From contig WION01000052.1 of the NCBI GenBank assembly GCA_015039365.1, positions 62,001 to 126,000 on the forward strand: a stretch of DNA of 64,000 nt, in the 5' to 3' direction. The notes below the pieces were generated by a model that was given only the letters and a program-made list of their open reading frames with translations, was not told the DNA's origin and made no database searches. This document shows positions 34,703-44,891 of this stretch, in pieces. Made by a program: the position numbers and the translations under genes. The first letter of the stretch is position 1. Each line of letters starts with the position of its first letter. The DNA comes from Amanita rubescens. Lineage: Eukaryota; Basidiomycota; Agaricomycetes; Agaricales; Amanitaceae.

Positions 34703-35397
34703 ATGAGCTTCAAGTTCCTGACCACGACATCTGGTGCCAATCTCTCTAACCCAATCAACACCGCCCTTCTGCTCTACATCCTCTACTCTGTCCAACGCAT
34801 CATCTTTCCCCCGGTCTCGCGCCCCTCCAACCCTGTTCCTTCCGAGTTCAAAGCCGGATACACATGGTTGCCCAAATCTCATCCTCCTACCGTTCTTTTC
34901 AAGGATTACACTCCGAAAACATTGTCCCCGTTTGATGGAAAAGACGGGGGCAGGATTTTACTCGCCATTAACGGGACGGTGTTTGATGTGACAGCTGGCA
35001 GGAGTTTCTATGGACCTGGTAAGGCTGCGCAGTTCGGTTGCTCGTTCTAGGCCTGATAAACGTTTTTATAGAGGGTATGTATGGAAACTTTGCAGGGAGG
35101 GATGCATCGAGAGGTATGGCCAAGCAGTCATTTGACTTGGGTAAGCGTCGTTGGCATATTTTCGCTTCTCCATCTTGATCCCCCCGTCATCACACAGACA
35201 TGCTTACACCTCTCGACCAACCCATCGACAAGTTAGCTGACCTTGTGCCGTCGGAGATGTACGTGTCGCTACTCTCAAAATGTGTGGTTCTAACGTGCTG
35301 CTCTTTCAGAGAGAACATGAAAGCCTGGTACGAACACTTTTCCAACAAATATATCGTATGTGGGAAGCTGGTCGAGAACGATGCTGTTTCCGCTTGA
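34703..35397 (+). CDS. DAP1: DAP1/MAPR: cytochrome-b5-like heme-binding protein
   Basis: Exons 34703..35018, 35072..35140, 35198..35258 and 35310..35397 give 177 residues. An N-terminal membrane segment (INTALLLYILYSVQRIIF) precedes the cytochrome-b5-like heme/steroid-binding domain: DGKDGGRILLAINGTVFDV, FYGPEGMYGNFAGRDASRG and AWYEHFSNKYIVCGKLV. The Tyr after GPEGM corresponds to the axial heme-ligand Tyr of the MAPR family (yeast Dap1, mammalian PGRMC1). The family supports cytochrome P450 enzymes such as Erg11 in sterol synthesis at the endoplasmic reticulum. This is the only intact copy; four decayed pieces lie on the opposite strand at 18.1, 20.9, 22.7 and 28.0 kb. Confidence 0.9.
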
Positions 35398-36179
35398 ATT
35401 CGTGTATATGATCTCTGTACCGGTGTACATTGCGAGGCTAACACGGTTTCTTGATCACGATTATATCATCTTTCCGCTCCAGATGATGTATGAGCCATTT
35501 CAACACACAATAGTACATCTTTAATAGTTGGTGGTCTCTGACTGCTGCTTAGAATTGGAACAGAGTTGTAGAAGATGGTGTCGTCGTGGGATGTTCCTAT
35601 GGATGGAGGTAAGGGGAAATGAAAGGTTAGAAAGGATTGAGATGGCAGAAGAGAAGTTAGCCTGTATGGACTGATCATACTATTACCAAATGTTGTAAGG
35701 GATCTTGAGTTGTCATAGTCACATCCTGTAAAGAGATCAGCCAAACCATAGATAACTTGACCTACTGCATTCTTGGCAAAGTTATCAGGCCTAGGTGGAC
35801 AGTGACTTTATTGGGTTCTTGAACATTTTTTACCAGTTGAAGACCTTTCTTCTTTTGAATGGCAAAGATTCATGAATGGTATGAGGCTGTTGTTGAATAC
35901 TCAAATTGGCCAGCTTTCGTCTGTTCAACTAGCATTTGTAGGAATTTCCACCTCGGAATCCGGATTAAGTAACTTACATGGCTTATGACTTAACTTGGTC
36001 ACTTAATATGGGCTGCTGCTGTGCATGGCACTGGGTCCAAGGCCTGAGTCTTTTAAATTAGCCATTGAATGTGTCACACCAGCTGCAGAGGCACCACACA
36101 TGGATGGGTGCTGAAATCATAGTTATTCAAGTTTGTCTTATACAATTCTCAACATGATGGCTTCAGAGGCTCAACTATA
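35398..36179. other. Spacer, AT-rich toward the NLR remnant
   Basis: About 780 bp with no supported gene. It contains one copy of the dispersed GGCC...GCCCA repeat (listed separately). Confidence 0.45.
36008..36044 (-). repeat. Dispersed GGCCTyGGAC...GCGGCCCAC repeat, copy 4
   Basis: The complement reads GGCCTTGGACCCAGTGCCAT, then GCACAGCAGCAGCCCATATTAA, followed by a GACCAAGT tail. It is the most diverged of the four copies. Confidence 0.4.
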
Positions 36180-38033
36180 TTAATAAAAGCCTGGCATTCC
36201 TTGACACAATTGATCATCCCTTCCTGTTTGTATCCTGCCAACTTCATTAGGCTCCAACATTTCCCTGAAGAAAATTGTAGTTGGATGCAGGGATCCCATC
36301 CTAACCTCCATCAACTGGGCAGCTTGAGAAAGTAAATCATTACTCTCCTGCAACCTCCCAAGGTTCCTGTATGTGGATGCTAGATTAGCCATGCTCATAA
36401 GAGTGTCTGGGTGCTGTGATCCAAGCTTTTCTTTCCTTGCCTCCATGACTTCTACATCCAGCTTCTCTGCCTCATCTGACCTCCCCTGCTTCCTGTATGT
36501 GGATGCTAGATTAGCCATGCTGGTAAGAGTGTCTGGGTGATGTGATCCAATCTTTTCTTTCCTTGCCTCCATGACTTCTACATCCATTTTCTCTGCCTCA
36601 TCCAACCTCCCCTGCTCCCAGTATGTGGATGCTAGATCAGCCATGCTGGTAAGAGCGTCTGGGTGATGTGATCCAAGCTTTCCTTTCCTTGCCTCCATGA
36701 CTTCTACCTGCAGCTTCCTTGCCTCATCCCACCTCCCCTGGTTCCTGTATGTGGATGCTAAATCAGCCATGCCAGTAAGAGTGTCTGGGTGCTGTGATCC
36801 AAGCTCTTCTTTCCTTGCCTCCAAGACCTCTATCTGCAGCTTCTCTGCCTCATCCCACCTCCCCTGGTTTCTGTATGTGGATGCTAGATTAGCCATGTTG
36901 TTAAGAGTGTCTGGGTGCTGTGATCCAAGCTTTCCTTTGCCTGCCTCCATGGCTTCTACCTGTAGCTTCTCTGCCTCATCCCATCTCCCCTGAAAGCTGT
37001 ATGTGGATGATAGATGAGCCATGATATAAAGAGTGTCTGGGTGCTGTGATCCAAGCTCTTCTTTGCTTGCCTCCATAACTTCTACCTGCAGCTTCTCTGC
37101 TTCATCCCACCTCCCCTGACTTCTTATATGTGGATGCTAGATTAGCCATGCTGTTAAGAGTGTCTGGGTGCTGTGATCCAAGCTTTCCTTTGCTTGCCTC
37201 CATGACCTCTACCTGTAGCTTCTCTGCCTCATCCCACTTCCCCTGAAAGCCTGTATGTGGATGCTAGATTAGCCATGCTGTTAAGAGTGTCTGGGTGCTG
37301 TGATCCAAGCTTTCCTTTGCTTGCCTCCATGACTTCCACCTGTAGCTTCTCTGCCTCATCCCACTTCCCCTGAAAGCCTGTATGTGGATGCTAGATTAGC
37401 CATGCTGTTAAGAGTGTCTGGGTGCTGTGATCCAAGCTTTCCTTTGCTTGCCTCCATGACTTCTACCTGTAGCTTCTCTGCCTCATCCCACTTCCCCTGA
37501 AAGCTGTATGTGGATGCTAGATTAGCCATGCATTAAGAGTGTCTGGATGCTGTGATCCAAGCTTTCTTTGCTTGCCTCCATGACTTCTACCTGTAACTTC
37601 TCTGCCTCATCCCACCTCCCCTGCCTCCTGTATGTGGATGCTAGATTAGCCATGCTGTTAAGGGTATCTGGGTGCTGTGATCCAAACTTTCCTTTGCTTG
37701 CCTCCATGACTTCTACCTGTAGCTTCTCTGCCTCATTCCACATCCCTTGAAAGCTGTATGTGGATGCTAGATTAGCCATGATGTTAAGAGTGTCTGGGTG
37801 CTGTGATCCAAGCTTTTCTTTCCTTGCCTCCATCACTTCTACCTGCAGCTTCTCTGCCTCATCCCACCTCCCCTGCTTCCTGTATGTGGATGCTAAATGA
37901 GTCATGCTGGCAAGAGTGTCTGGGTGCTGTGATCCAAGCTTTTCTTTCCTTGCCTCCATGACTTCTACCTGTAGCTTCTCTGCTGCATCCCACCTCCCCT
38001 GGTCCCTGTATATGGATGCTAGATAAGTCATGC
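36180..38033 (-). pseudogene. NLR3, C-terminal TPR array (separated from its NB-ARC half)
   Basis: About 14 kinesin-light-chain-like TPR units of 42 residues (126 bp) with core LGSQHPDTL..MANLASTY and QGRWDEAEKLQVEVMEA, ending in a non-repeat tail and a stop at 36180. Several units are nearly identical at DNA level, and the array has clearly expanded recently. Units around 37126-37520 carry one- or two-base indels (for example GAAAGCCTG against GAAAGCTG at 37246 and 37372, and CATGCATTAAG at 37528), so the frame is interrupted in the middle. The array runs directly into a copia LTR at 38034. The missing amino-terminal half is at 44.9-46.4 kb. Confidence 0.75.
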
Positions 38034-38379
38034 TGTAAACACGCTAAGAGTAACCTCAGTTACGGATATTCGTACTGATATTGGGTTCATACCTAAGAGT
38101 AACCTACGTGATGTATGTTAGAAAGGGTTTTGTAAGAATTGTAAGGAACGTCTCACCTCAGTTACGGATATTCGTACTGAGGTGAGAGGGTAGAGAAGTA
38201 TGCTATTTATATGTTTACCAAGAGGTCCGTAAAGCGTAGAGAGACATGTAACAAAGGGTAAGCGAATGAATGTATGAAAGAGGTGAAAGAGGTGGAGACG
38301 CGCTTTATAGGTATAAAGCGCGTCAATGCGAACAATGTTCGGCACTTAGCACGCCGAGATAGCGTTGTGATGTTCAACA
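38034..38379 (-). repeat. Copia LTR (3' LTR)
   Basis: 346 bp. In element orientation it starts TGTTGAACATC at 38379 and ends near 38034. Inside is a perfect hairpin, CTCACCTCAGT paired with ACTGAGGTGAG around 38151-38185. The word CCTCAGTTACGGATATTCGT occurs twice. It differs from the LTR at 43041-43393 by a seven-base gap at the end and one visible substitution. Confidence 0.85.
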
Positions 38380-38386
38380 CTCCTCC

Positions 38387-41300
38387 TCAACGCGAAGAGA
38401 CTCCTCCTGACGATGGTTCAGGTAGATCTTGTAATCCAAGGAACGTGCGGAAGCGAATAAACTTTTGGCGTTCGAGAGGTTTAGTAAGGGCGTCGGCTAA
38501 GTTGTCTCGAGTAGAGATATACTTGAGTTTCACTTCGCGGTTTTCCACACATTCTCGAAGATAATGGTACTTGATGTCCATGTGTTTGACGCGGGCGTGA
38601 AGAAGGGGGTCTTCTGAGAGTATGCGGGCAGCGTTATTGTCACAATGGATGACTGTGGGTTCGTTCTGAGGAAAACCGATGGCGCGAAGGAGTTGGCGAA
38701 TCCATACAGCTTCTTTAGCTGTTTCGAATGCTGCGACGTATTCGGCTTCACATGATGAGGTCGTGACATTCCTTTGTTTGCGCGCGCTCCAGGAGATAAT
38801 ACCGGATCCTAGGGAGAAGGCATAGCCTCCAACGCTTCTTCGAAAGTCAGGGCAGTTGGCCCAGTCGGAGTCGCTGTAGCCCATGAGTTTGATTTCGTTG
38901 GTTCCTCCGAGTTTGAGCCAGAGGGTTCTAGATCCTTTCAGATATCGTACGAGCTGAATGGCAGCGTTCCAGTGTTCGAATGAGTAGCAGTCGAGGAATT
39001 GCGTCAATTGTTGTACGTCGACTTTGATGTCAATCCGAGTTCCGATTGCGAGATAGATAAGGGCCCCTACGAGAGATCGATAGGGCAGTTTTTGTAGGGT
39101 TTGACGCTCCTCCTCGGACAGAGCGGAGAGGTCTGGACGTCGCAACTTGAGGCCTGGTTCCATGGGAATAGTGGCAGGGTTGGAATCCTTTTGCCCGAAT
39201 TGGGCAACAAGCTTGTCGATGAGAGCGGTTTGCGAAAGGTAAATGGAACGGGTAGAGCGATCCCGTTTAATGGCTATTCCAACACATAAGCGAGCTTCAC
39301 CGAGGTCGGATAGTTCCCACTTTGTACGCATCTGGCGTTTGAAAGCTTCATTCTCCTCCTTGAGGCTAGAGACCAACAGGAAGTCGTCGACATGTACCAC
39401 GGCGATAACGATGTAGCCGTCTTGATTTCGGTAGTATATGCAATAGTCAGGTACAAGGCGTTGGAAACCCCATGAGATCATGCTTTCATTTAAGGTTTGG
39501 TTCCAAACGCGGCCGCTTTGCTTCATGCCGTACAAACTCCGTTCCAGCTTCCAGACCCAGTCTTCTTTCCCAGCTTCTTCGAAACCGACCGGCTGTTCCA
39601 TGTACTGTATTTCATCGTCGGGTAGGAGACCATATAGAAACGCGGTCTTGACGTCAACCTGTTGAATATCCCAGTCGAGAGAAGCGGCGATGTGTAAGAT
39701 GATTCGCCATGATTCCATCCGGGCTGTTGGCGAAGTTGTTTTTGAATAGTCTCGGCCAAAGATCTGTTCGAACCCCTTGAAGACGTGACGAACCTTCCAA
39801 CGAACGGGTTTGCCGTACTCATCACGTTTGATTCTGAAGACGGGTTTCCCTTTTCGGACACGTTGGCCGGGTGGGATAGCGGATCGAGGGACGAGAGTGA
39901 AGACCTTCATGTCGCGTAGGGATTTCAGTTCTTCCTGGTATGCCATAAACCATTTTTGGGAGTCTGGGGAACGTTGTGCTTCTGCCCAGTCTTTTGGTAG
40001 GTCATCAGCATCGTAATTCATGAGGAAGGCCATTTCAGGGTAAGACTCGCATAACTCTGTCAAATAAGCTACGTTTGCTGCATCATGGCCGAATATGCCA
40101 TTGTTCTGAATTATGTCCCAAAAGGTTGGCTGCTTGTTTTGTCGCGCCTGCGTTATGCGTTCCGCGCTTTCTTTCGACTTTTGCACAGCCTGCTCGAGAC
40201 GTGAGGGTTTAGGTGCGTTGGTAGTGGCCTGGATGCGAACTGAGCGTCGAGGCTGTGCGTCGTCAGCCGCAGGTGCAGGGTGAGCGGGATTTGGTGCAGT
40301 GTCTGCTCTAGGCGTAGTAGGTAGGGCCCGTGGGGGTTCCTGAATTGGAGGCTGAGGCGGTGGCGGTGGTAGATCCAGCTCGTCGCCATTATTCTGGATC
40401 ATTATAGGTGACATAGTGACTTGGACGGCAGGGATGGATTCGATCGTGGAGGGCAGTTTGACGTCGCTGGACTCGCTGGGTGCGGGCATATGACCGTGGT
40501 GACTCTCTAAGAATTGGACGTGGAATGAGCTAATAACTTTGTTTGATTCACGGTGATAGCAACGGTATGTTTTAGACTTAGCGTCATAGCCGATGAGAAC
40601 GCATTCGACGGATCGTGCATATATTTTTGGGTTGTGAGAGTTCTGAATGAGGACAAATGCGCGACAACCAATTTCTCGCAAGTAGGAGTAGTCGGGCTTC
40701 CTGCCGTACCAAATTTCAAATGGAACCTTTCCTTTGAGTGGTCGGGATGTTGTTTTTACGTGAAGGTGGGCTGCGGTTAGATAGAATTCATCCCAGAGTT
40801 TCGGTGGAAGTTTCGCGTAGAGTCTCATCGTCCGCGCCTTTCCCATTAGAGTACGGTGCATTCGTTCAACGCGTCCAATGTGCGCAGAAGTGTACGGTGC
40901 GGAGTACTCGTGGTCGCTACCCCGTGACTGAAGCCATTTGTCGAGCTCGTTATTTTTAAGTTCCCCGTTATCTGTCCGATACTTCCAAAGCTTTAAGCCA
41001 GTTTCGTTCTCGCGTGCGAGTTGCCAAGCAACTAATTCTCGATAGGCTTGATCTTTGGTCTTGAGCGGGATACTCCATACGAAGCTCGAATAGTCGTCAA
41101 CAATGTTCATAATATATTTATTTCCTGTGCGCGATTCTACATCGGCGGGTCCTGAGAGATCTACCCAGACTATTTCAAGTCTCCTTTTAGCTCGCCCTCC
41201 GTCCCAGCGTTGTTTAGGAACTGGTTCCTTGGTCTGTTTGCCGAGGGTACAGGAGTCACATTTTGGAGGTAGCTGGGTAGAAATAGGGTGCGCACCGTTG

Positions 41301-42964
41301 ATAGCGCCACTTTTGATCGTGTCGATCACGGCCTCGTAATTGGCATGTCCGAGTCGCCGGTGCCACGTTTCTAAGTTGGCGGTGTATTTTACCGCGAGGG
41401 TGTGTTCCGTTGGTAGATCGGAGAGTTGAAGTTGGTAGAGCTTCCGCATGGATAGCCGCCCTTGCGCGATGATGTTGCCAGTTGTTTTGCTCGTGATCCA
41501 GCATGAATCTTCGTCGAAATGAGCTATAACTCCGGAGTCTCGCGTAAGGGTCTGGACGGAGATGAGGCGGACGGTGGATGTGGGGACAAATAGAGCATCT
41601 TTGAGCATAATGTGATCATTCTCGGTCAAGTTGAGCCTGATATCTCCGATGGCTATGGCGGCGATAGATGATCCGCCTACTCCTTTGATAAATTTTGTGG
41701 AGATGGATCGTAAATTGCTGAAGTCAGCACGCTTAGGTGATATATGGACGGTGGCGCCAGTGTCGCAAAGGAAGGGTAGGGTGTTGGTTTCAACGATGCT
41801 TGAGAATGCAACAGACTCGATTGGATTGCTGTTATTGGCCCAGTTGACTGACGTAATAGGTTCCTCCTCCTCAGCAAGCCAACCCTCGTATTCGTCGCTA
41901 TCACTAGGGTTTGATTTGATCGACTGGGGGTTGTCGGATGCAAGGCCAGCAAAGGCGGGTGTAGCCTCGGGAGATGGGGCACTCTCATCGGTATCAGCTG
42001 GATCAATGTATGCAGTGAACACGCGACCTGTTGTATCTTTGAGACGAATCGGTATTTTCCCTTTGTTACCGGATGAGGAAGTTGAGGGATTTTTGCCAGA
42101 AGTCTTGCTTCCTGCGTCCCGCCGTGCACGCTTAGACTCCTCGATCGTCTTTCCCGCCATGCCGCCACCTGGGGAGATACAGTAATCTGCGCTATGACCA
42201 GGCCTTTTGCAGTTGCTGCATGAGGGAACATTGGGTCTGGATTTGGCTAGTAAAGCCGTAGCTGGAGAAGACGCAGTTTTGTCGGCATCGAGTAAACGCT
42301 GTTCGTTCTCGAGAAGGCGAATGATGTCGGTGGGTGTGTAGGCTTTATCTTTTGTCGATTGGGATATGTTGTGATTGACTGTGGTCCTCAGATGAGCATA
42401 GTTGGTCAGGCCACTCAGAATGAATAGGCAGGCCATAACATCAACAGTCAGAGCTCCCATCGCCAGAGTGCGCTTGGCTAGCTGATAGGCTTTAGTCGCT
42501 GACGTGGGTAGGGGTTCATCATGATGTGAAAATCGAAGAGACATCCCTTCGTGGATTAGCTGGAGTTGGCGCATAGGGCCCTCGTTGACATGTCGCGTCT
42601 CGAGTTTCTCCCAGCAGGCTTTCGAGGTGGTGACAGCTTCGTCAGCAAGGACAAATTCCTGTTCACTTTCGTCGATGTTTTGGAGTAGGAAGTTGAGTGC
42701 GAGGTCGTCATTTTCGCCCCAGTTGGCATGTGCGCGTGGCTCTGTGGTCGCAGCGGGTCGGGTGATAGTACCCTTGACGTACCCTTTCAGTCGGTTGAGG
42801 CTTAGCGCTATATTCATTGTTCGGCTCCATTCTTTCCAGTTGCCCTTGACATGGTCGAGACGGTCGCCAGCAAAGGTCTGAGAGACGGATAGACGAGGGA
42901 TAGACGGACGATAAGTATCGGGATCGTATGTCCCGGATGTATTCGGATTCTCTGATCCAGACAT
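38387..42964 (-). CDS. Copia gag-pol polyprotein
   Basis: 1525 residues in one frame. Order: gag-like region; CCHC zinc knuckle CSNCKRPGHSADYC (about 240-255); aspartic protease FLCDTGATVHIS; integrase zinc finger and DDE core (WHRRLGHANYEAV, VDDYSSF, YRTDNGELKN, GRVERMHRTL); reverse transcriptase (VKTAFLYGLL, SLYGMKQSGRVWNQ, VHVDDFLL); RNase H (GYSDSDWANC, SSCEAEYVA, HCDNNAARIL). The Ty1/copia order (integrase before reverse transcriptase) is clear. VHVDD replaces the more usual YVDD at the polymerase site. No stop or frameshift is seen. Confidence 0.95.
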   Translation of the reverse strand: MSGSENPNTSGTYDPDTYRPSIPRLSVSQTFAGDRLDHVKGNWKEWSRTMNIALSLNRLKGYVKGTITRPAATTEPRAHANWGENDDLALNFLLQNIDESEQEFVLADEAVTTSKACWEKLETRHVNEGPMRQLQLIHEGMSLRFSHHDEPLPTSATKAYQLAKRTLAMGALTVDVMACLFILSGLTNYAHLRTTVNHNISQSTKDKAYTPTDIIRLLENEQRLLDADKTASSPATALLAKSRPNVPSCSNCKRPGHSADYCISPGGGMAGKTIEESKRARRDAGSKTSGKNPSTSSSGNKGKIPIRLKDTTGRVFTAYIDPADTDESAPSPEATPAFAGLASDNPQSIKSNPSDSDEYEGWLAEEEEPITSVNWANNSNPIESVAFSSIVETNTLPFLCDTGATVHISPKRADFSNLRSISTKFIKGVGGSSIAAIAIGDIRLNLTENDHIMLKDALFVPTSTVRLISVQTLTRDSGVIAHFDEDSCWITSKTTGNIIAQGRLSMRKLYQLQLSDLPTEHTLAVKYTANLETWHRRLGHANYEAVIDTIKSGAINGAHPISTQLPPKCDSCTLGKQTKEPVPKQRWDGGRAKRRLEIVWVDLSGPADVESRTGNKYIMNIVDDYSSFVWSIPLKTKDQAYRELVAWQLARENETGLKLWKYRTDNGELKNNELDKWLQSRGSDHEYSAPYTSAHIGRVERMHRTLMGKARTMRLYAKLPPKLWDEFYLTAAHLHVKTTSRPLKGKVPFEIWYGRKPDYSYLREIGCRAFVLIQNSHNPKIYARSVECVLIGYDAKSKTYRCYHRESNKVISSFHVQFLESHHGHMPAPSESSDVKLPSTIESIPAVQVTMSPIMIQNNGDELDLPPPPPQPPIQEPPRALPTTPRADTAPNPAHPAPAADDAQPRRSVRIQATTNAPKPSRLEQAVQKSKESAERITQARQNKQPTFWDIIQNNGIFGHDAANVAYLTELCESYPEMAFLMNYDADDLPKDWAEAQRSPDSQKWFMAYQEELKSLRDMKVFTLVPRSAIPPGQRVRKGKPVFRIKRDEYGKPVRWKVRHVFKGFEQIFGRDYSKTTSPTARMESWRIILHIAASLDWDIQQVDVKTAFLYGLLPDDEIQYMEQPVGFEEAGKEDWVWKLERSLYGMKQSGRVWNQTLNESMISWGFQRLVPDYCIYYRNQDGYIVIAVVHVDDFLLVSSLKEENEAFKRQMRTKWELSDLGEARLCVGIAIKRDRSTRSIYLSQTALIDKLVAQFGQKDSNPATIPMEPGLKLRRPDLSALSEEERQTLQKLPYRSLVGALIYLAIGTRIDIKVDVQQLTQFLDCYSFEHWNAAIQLVRYLKGSRTLWLKLGGTNEIKLMGYSDSDWANCPDFRRSVGGYAFSLGSGIISWSARKQRNVTTSSCEAEYVAAFETAKEAVWIRQLLRAIGFPQNEPTVIHCDNNAARILSEDPLLHARVKHMDIKYHYLRECVENREVKLKYISTRDNLADALTKPLERQKFIRFRTFLGLQDLPEPSSGGVSSR

Positions 42965-43040
42965 AGTGGTAGCAAGAATGATGTGTAGCGCGAAAACCGG
43001 ATAACTTCAGAGTTAGATCTGAGGAAATAGGCCCATAACC

Positions 43041-43393
43041 TGTTAAACGGTAACACGCTAAGAGTAACCTCAGTTACGGATATTCGTACTTATATTGGGT
43101 TCATACCTAAGAGTAACCTACGTGATGTATGTTAGAAAGGGTTTTGTAAGAATTGTAAGGAACGTCTCACCTCAGTTACGGATATTCGTACTGAGGTGAG
43201 AGGGTAGAGAAGTATGCTATTTATATGTTTACCAAGAGGTCCGTAAAGCGTAGAGAGACATGTAACAAAGGGTAAGCGAATGAATGTATGAAAGAGGTGA
43301 AAGAGGTGGAGACGCGCTTTATAGGTATAAAGCGCGTCAATGCGAACAATGTTCGGCACTTAGCACGCCGAGATAGCGTTGTGATGTTCAACA
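43041..43393 (-). repeat. Copia LTR shared by two elements
   Basis: 353 bp. It is the 5' LTR of the complete element and at the same time the 3' LTR of the truncated copy to its right. That arrangement is the product expected from recombination between tandem elements. Confidence 0.85.
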
Positions 43394-44891
43394 CTCCTCC
43401 TCAACGCGAAGAGACTCCTCCTGACGATGGTTCAGGTAGATCTTGTAATCCAAGGAACGTGCGGAAGCGAATAAACTTTTGGCGTTCGAGAGGTTTAGTA
43501 AGGGCGTCGGCTAAGTTGTCTCGAGTAGAGATATACTTGAGTTTCACTTCGCGGTTTTCCACACATTCTCGAAGATAATGGTACTTGATGTCCATGTGTT
43601 TGACGCGGGCGTGAAGAAGGGGGTCTTCTGAGAGTATGCGGGCAGCGTTATTGTCACAATGGATGACTGTGGGTTCGTTCTGAGGAAAACCGATGGCGCG
43701 AAGGAGTTGGCGAATCCATACAGCTTCTTTAGCTGTTTCGAATGCTGCGACGTATTCGGCTTCACATGATGAGGTCGTGACATTCCTTTGTTTGCGCGCG
43801 CTCCAGGAGATAATACCGGATCCTAGGGAGAAGGCATAGCCTCCAACGCTTCTTCGAAAGTCAGGGCAGTTGGCCCAGTCGGAGTCGCTGTAGCCCATGA
43901 GTTTGATTTCGTTGGTTCCTCCGAGTTTGAGCCAGAGGGTTCTAGATCCTTTCAGATATCGTACGAGCTGAATGGCAGCGTTCCAGTGTTCGAATGAGTA
44001 GCAGTCGAGGAATTGCGTCAATTGTTGTACGTCGACTTTGATGTCAATCCGAGTTCCGATTGCGAGATAGATAAGGGCCCCTACGAGAGATCGATAGGGC
44101 AGTTTTTGTAGGGTTTGACGCTCCTCCTCGGACAGAGCGGAGAGGTCTGGACGTCGCAACTTGAGGCCTGGTTCCATGGGAATAGTGGCAGGGTTGGAAT
44201 CCTTTTGCCCGAATTGGGCAACAAGCTTGTCGATGAGAGCGGTTTGCGAAAGGTAAATGGAACGGGTAGAGCGATCCCGTTTAATGGCTATTCCAACACA
44301 TAAGCGAGCTTCACCGAGGTCGGATAGTTCCCACTTTGTACGCATCTGGCGTTTGAAAGCTTCATTCTCCTCCTTGAGGCTAGAGACCAACAGGAAGTCG
44401 TCGACATGTACCACGGCGATAACGATGTAGCCGTCTTGATTTCGGTAGTATATGCAATAGTCAGGTACAAGGCGTTGGAAACCCCATGAGATCATGCTTT
44501 CATTTAAGGTTTGGTTCCAAACGCGGCCGCTTTGCTTCATGCCGTACAAACTCCGTTCCAGCTTCCAGACCCAGTCTTCTTTCCCAGCTTCTTCGAAACC
44601 GACCGGCTGTTCCATGTACTGTATTTCATCGTCGGGTAGGAGACCATATAGAAACGCGGTCTTGACGTCAACCTGTTGAATATCCCAGTCGAGAGAAGCG
44701 GCGATGTGTAAGATGATTCGCCATGATTCCATCCGGGCTGTTGGCGAAGTTGTTTTTGAATAGTCTCGGCCAAAGATCTGTTCGAACCCCTTGAAGACGT
44801 GACGAACCTTCCAACGAACGGGTTTGCCGTACTCATCACGTTTGATTCTGAAGACGGGTTTCCCTTTTCGGACACGTTGGCCGGGTGGGAT
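43394..44891 (-). mobile_element. 5'-truncated second copia copy
   Basis: Identical, as far as I can compare, to 38380-39877 of the complete element (constant offset 5014), covering reverse transcriptase and RNase H up to IPPGQRVRKGKP. It lacks gag, protease, integrase and its own 5' LTR. Identity stops at 44891, where NLR3 sequence begins without target duplication. Sequence this identical means a very recent event or an assembly artefact. Confidence 0.85.

Larger units (their letters stand above)
38034..43393 (-). mobile_element. Complete Ty1/copia retrotransposon
   Basis: Two near-identical LTRs bracket one long gag-pol frame on the minus strand. A purine-rich tract (GAGGAGGAG) lies immediately before the 3' LTR. 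Directly after the 5' LTR comes GGTTATGGGCC, the expected place of the primer-binding site. LTRs are TGTT...AACA in form. Near-identical LTRs and an open 1525-codon frame indicate a young, potentially autonomous element. No target-site duplication is visible, because the right neighbour is a second, truncated element sharing the LTR. Confidence 0.9.

Noticed and set aside
36400..38033. Regularly spaced direct repeats that could suggest a CRISPR-like array
   Set aside because: The repeat unit is coding (TPR), period 126 bp with no unique spacers, and the genome is eukaryotic.
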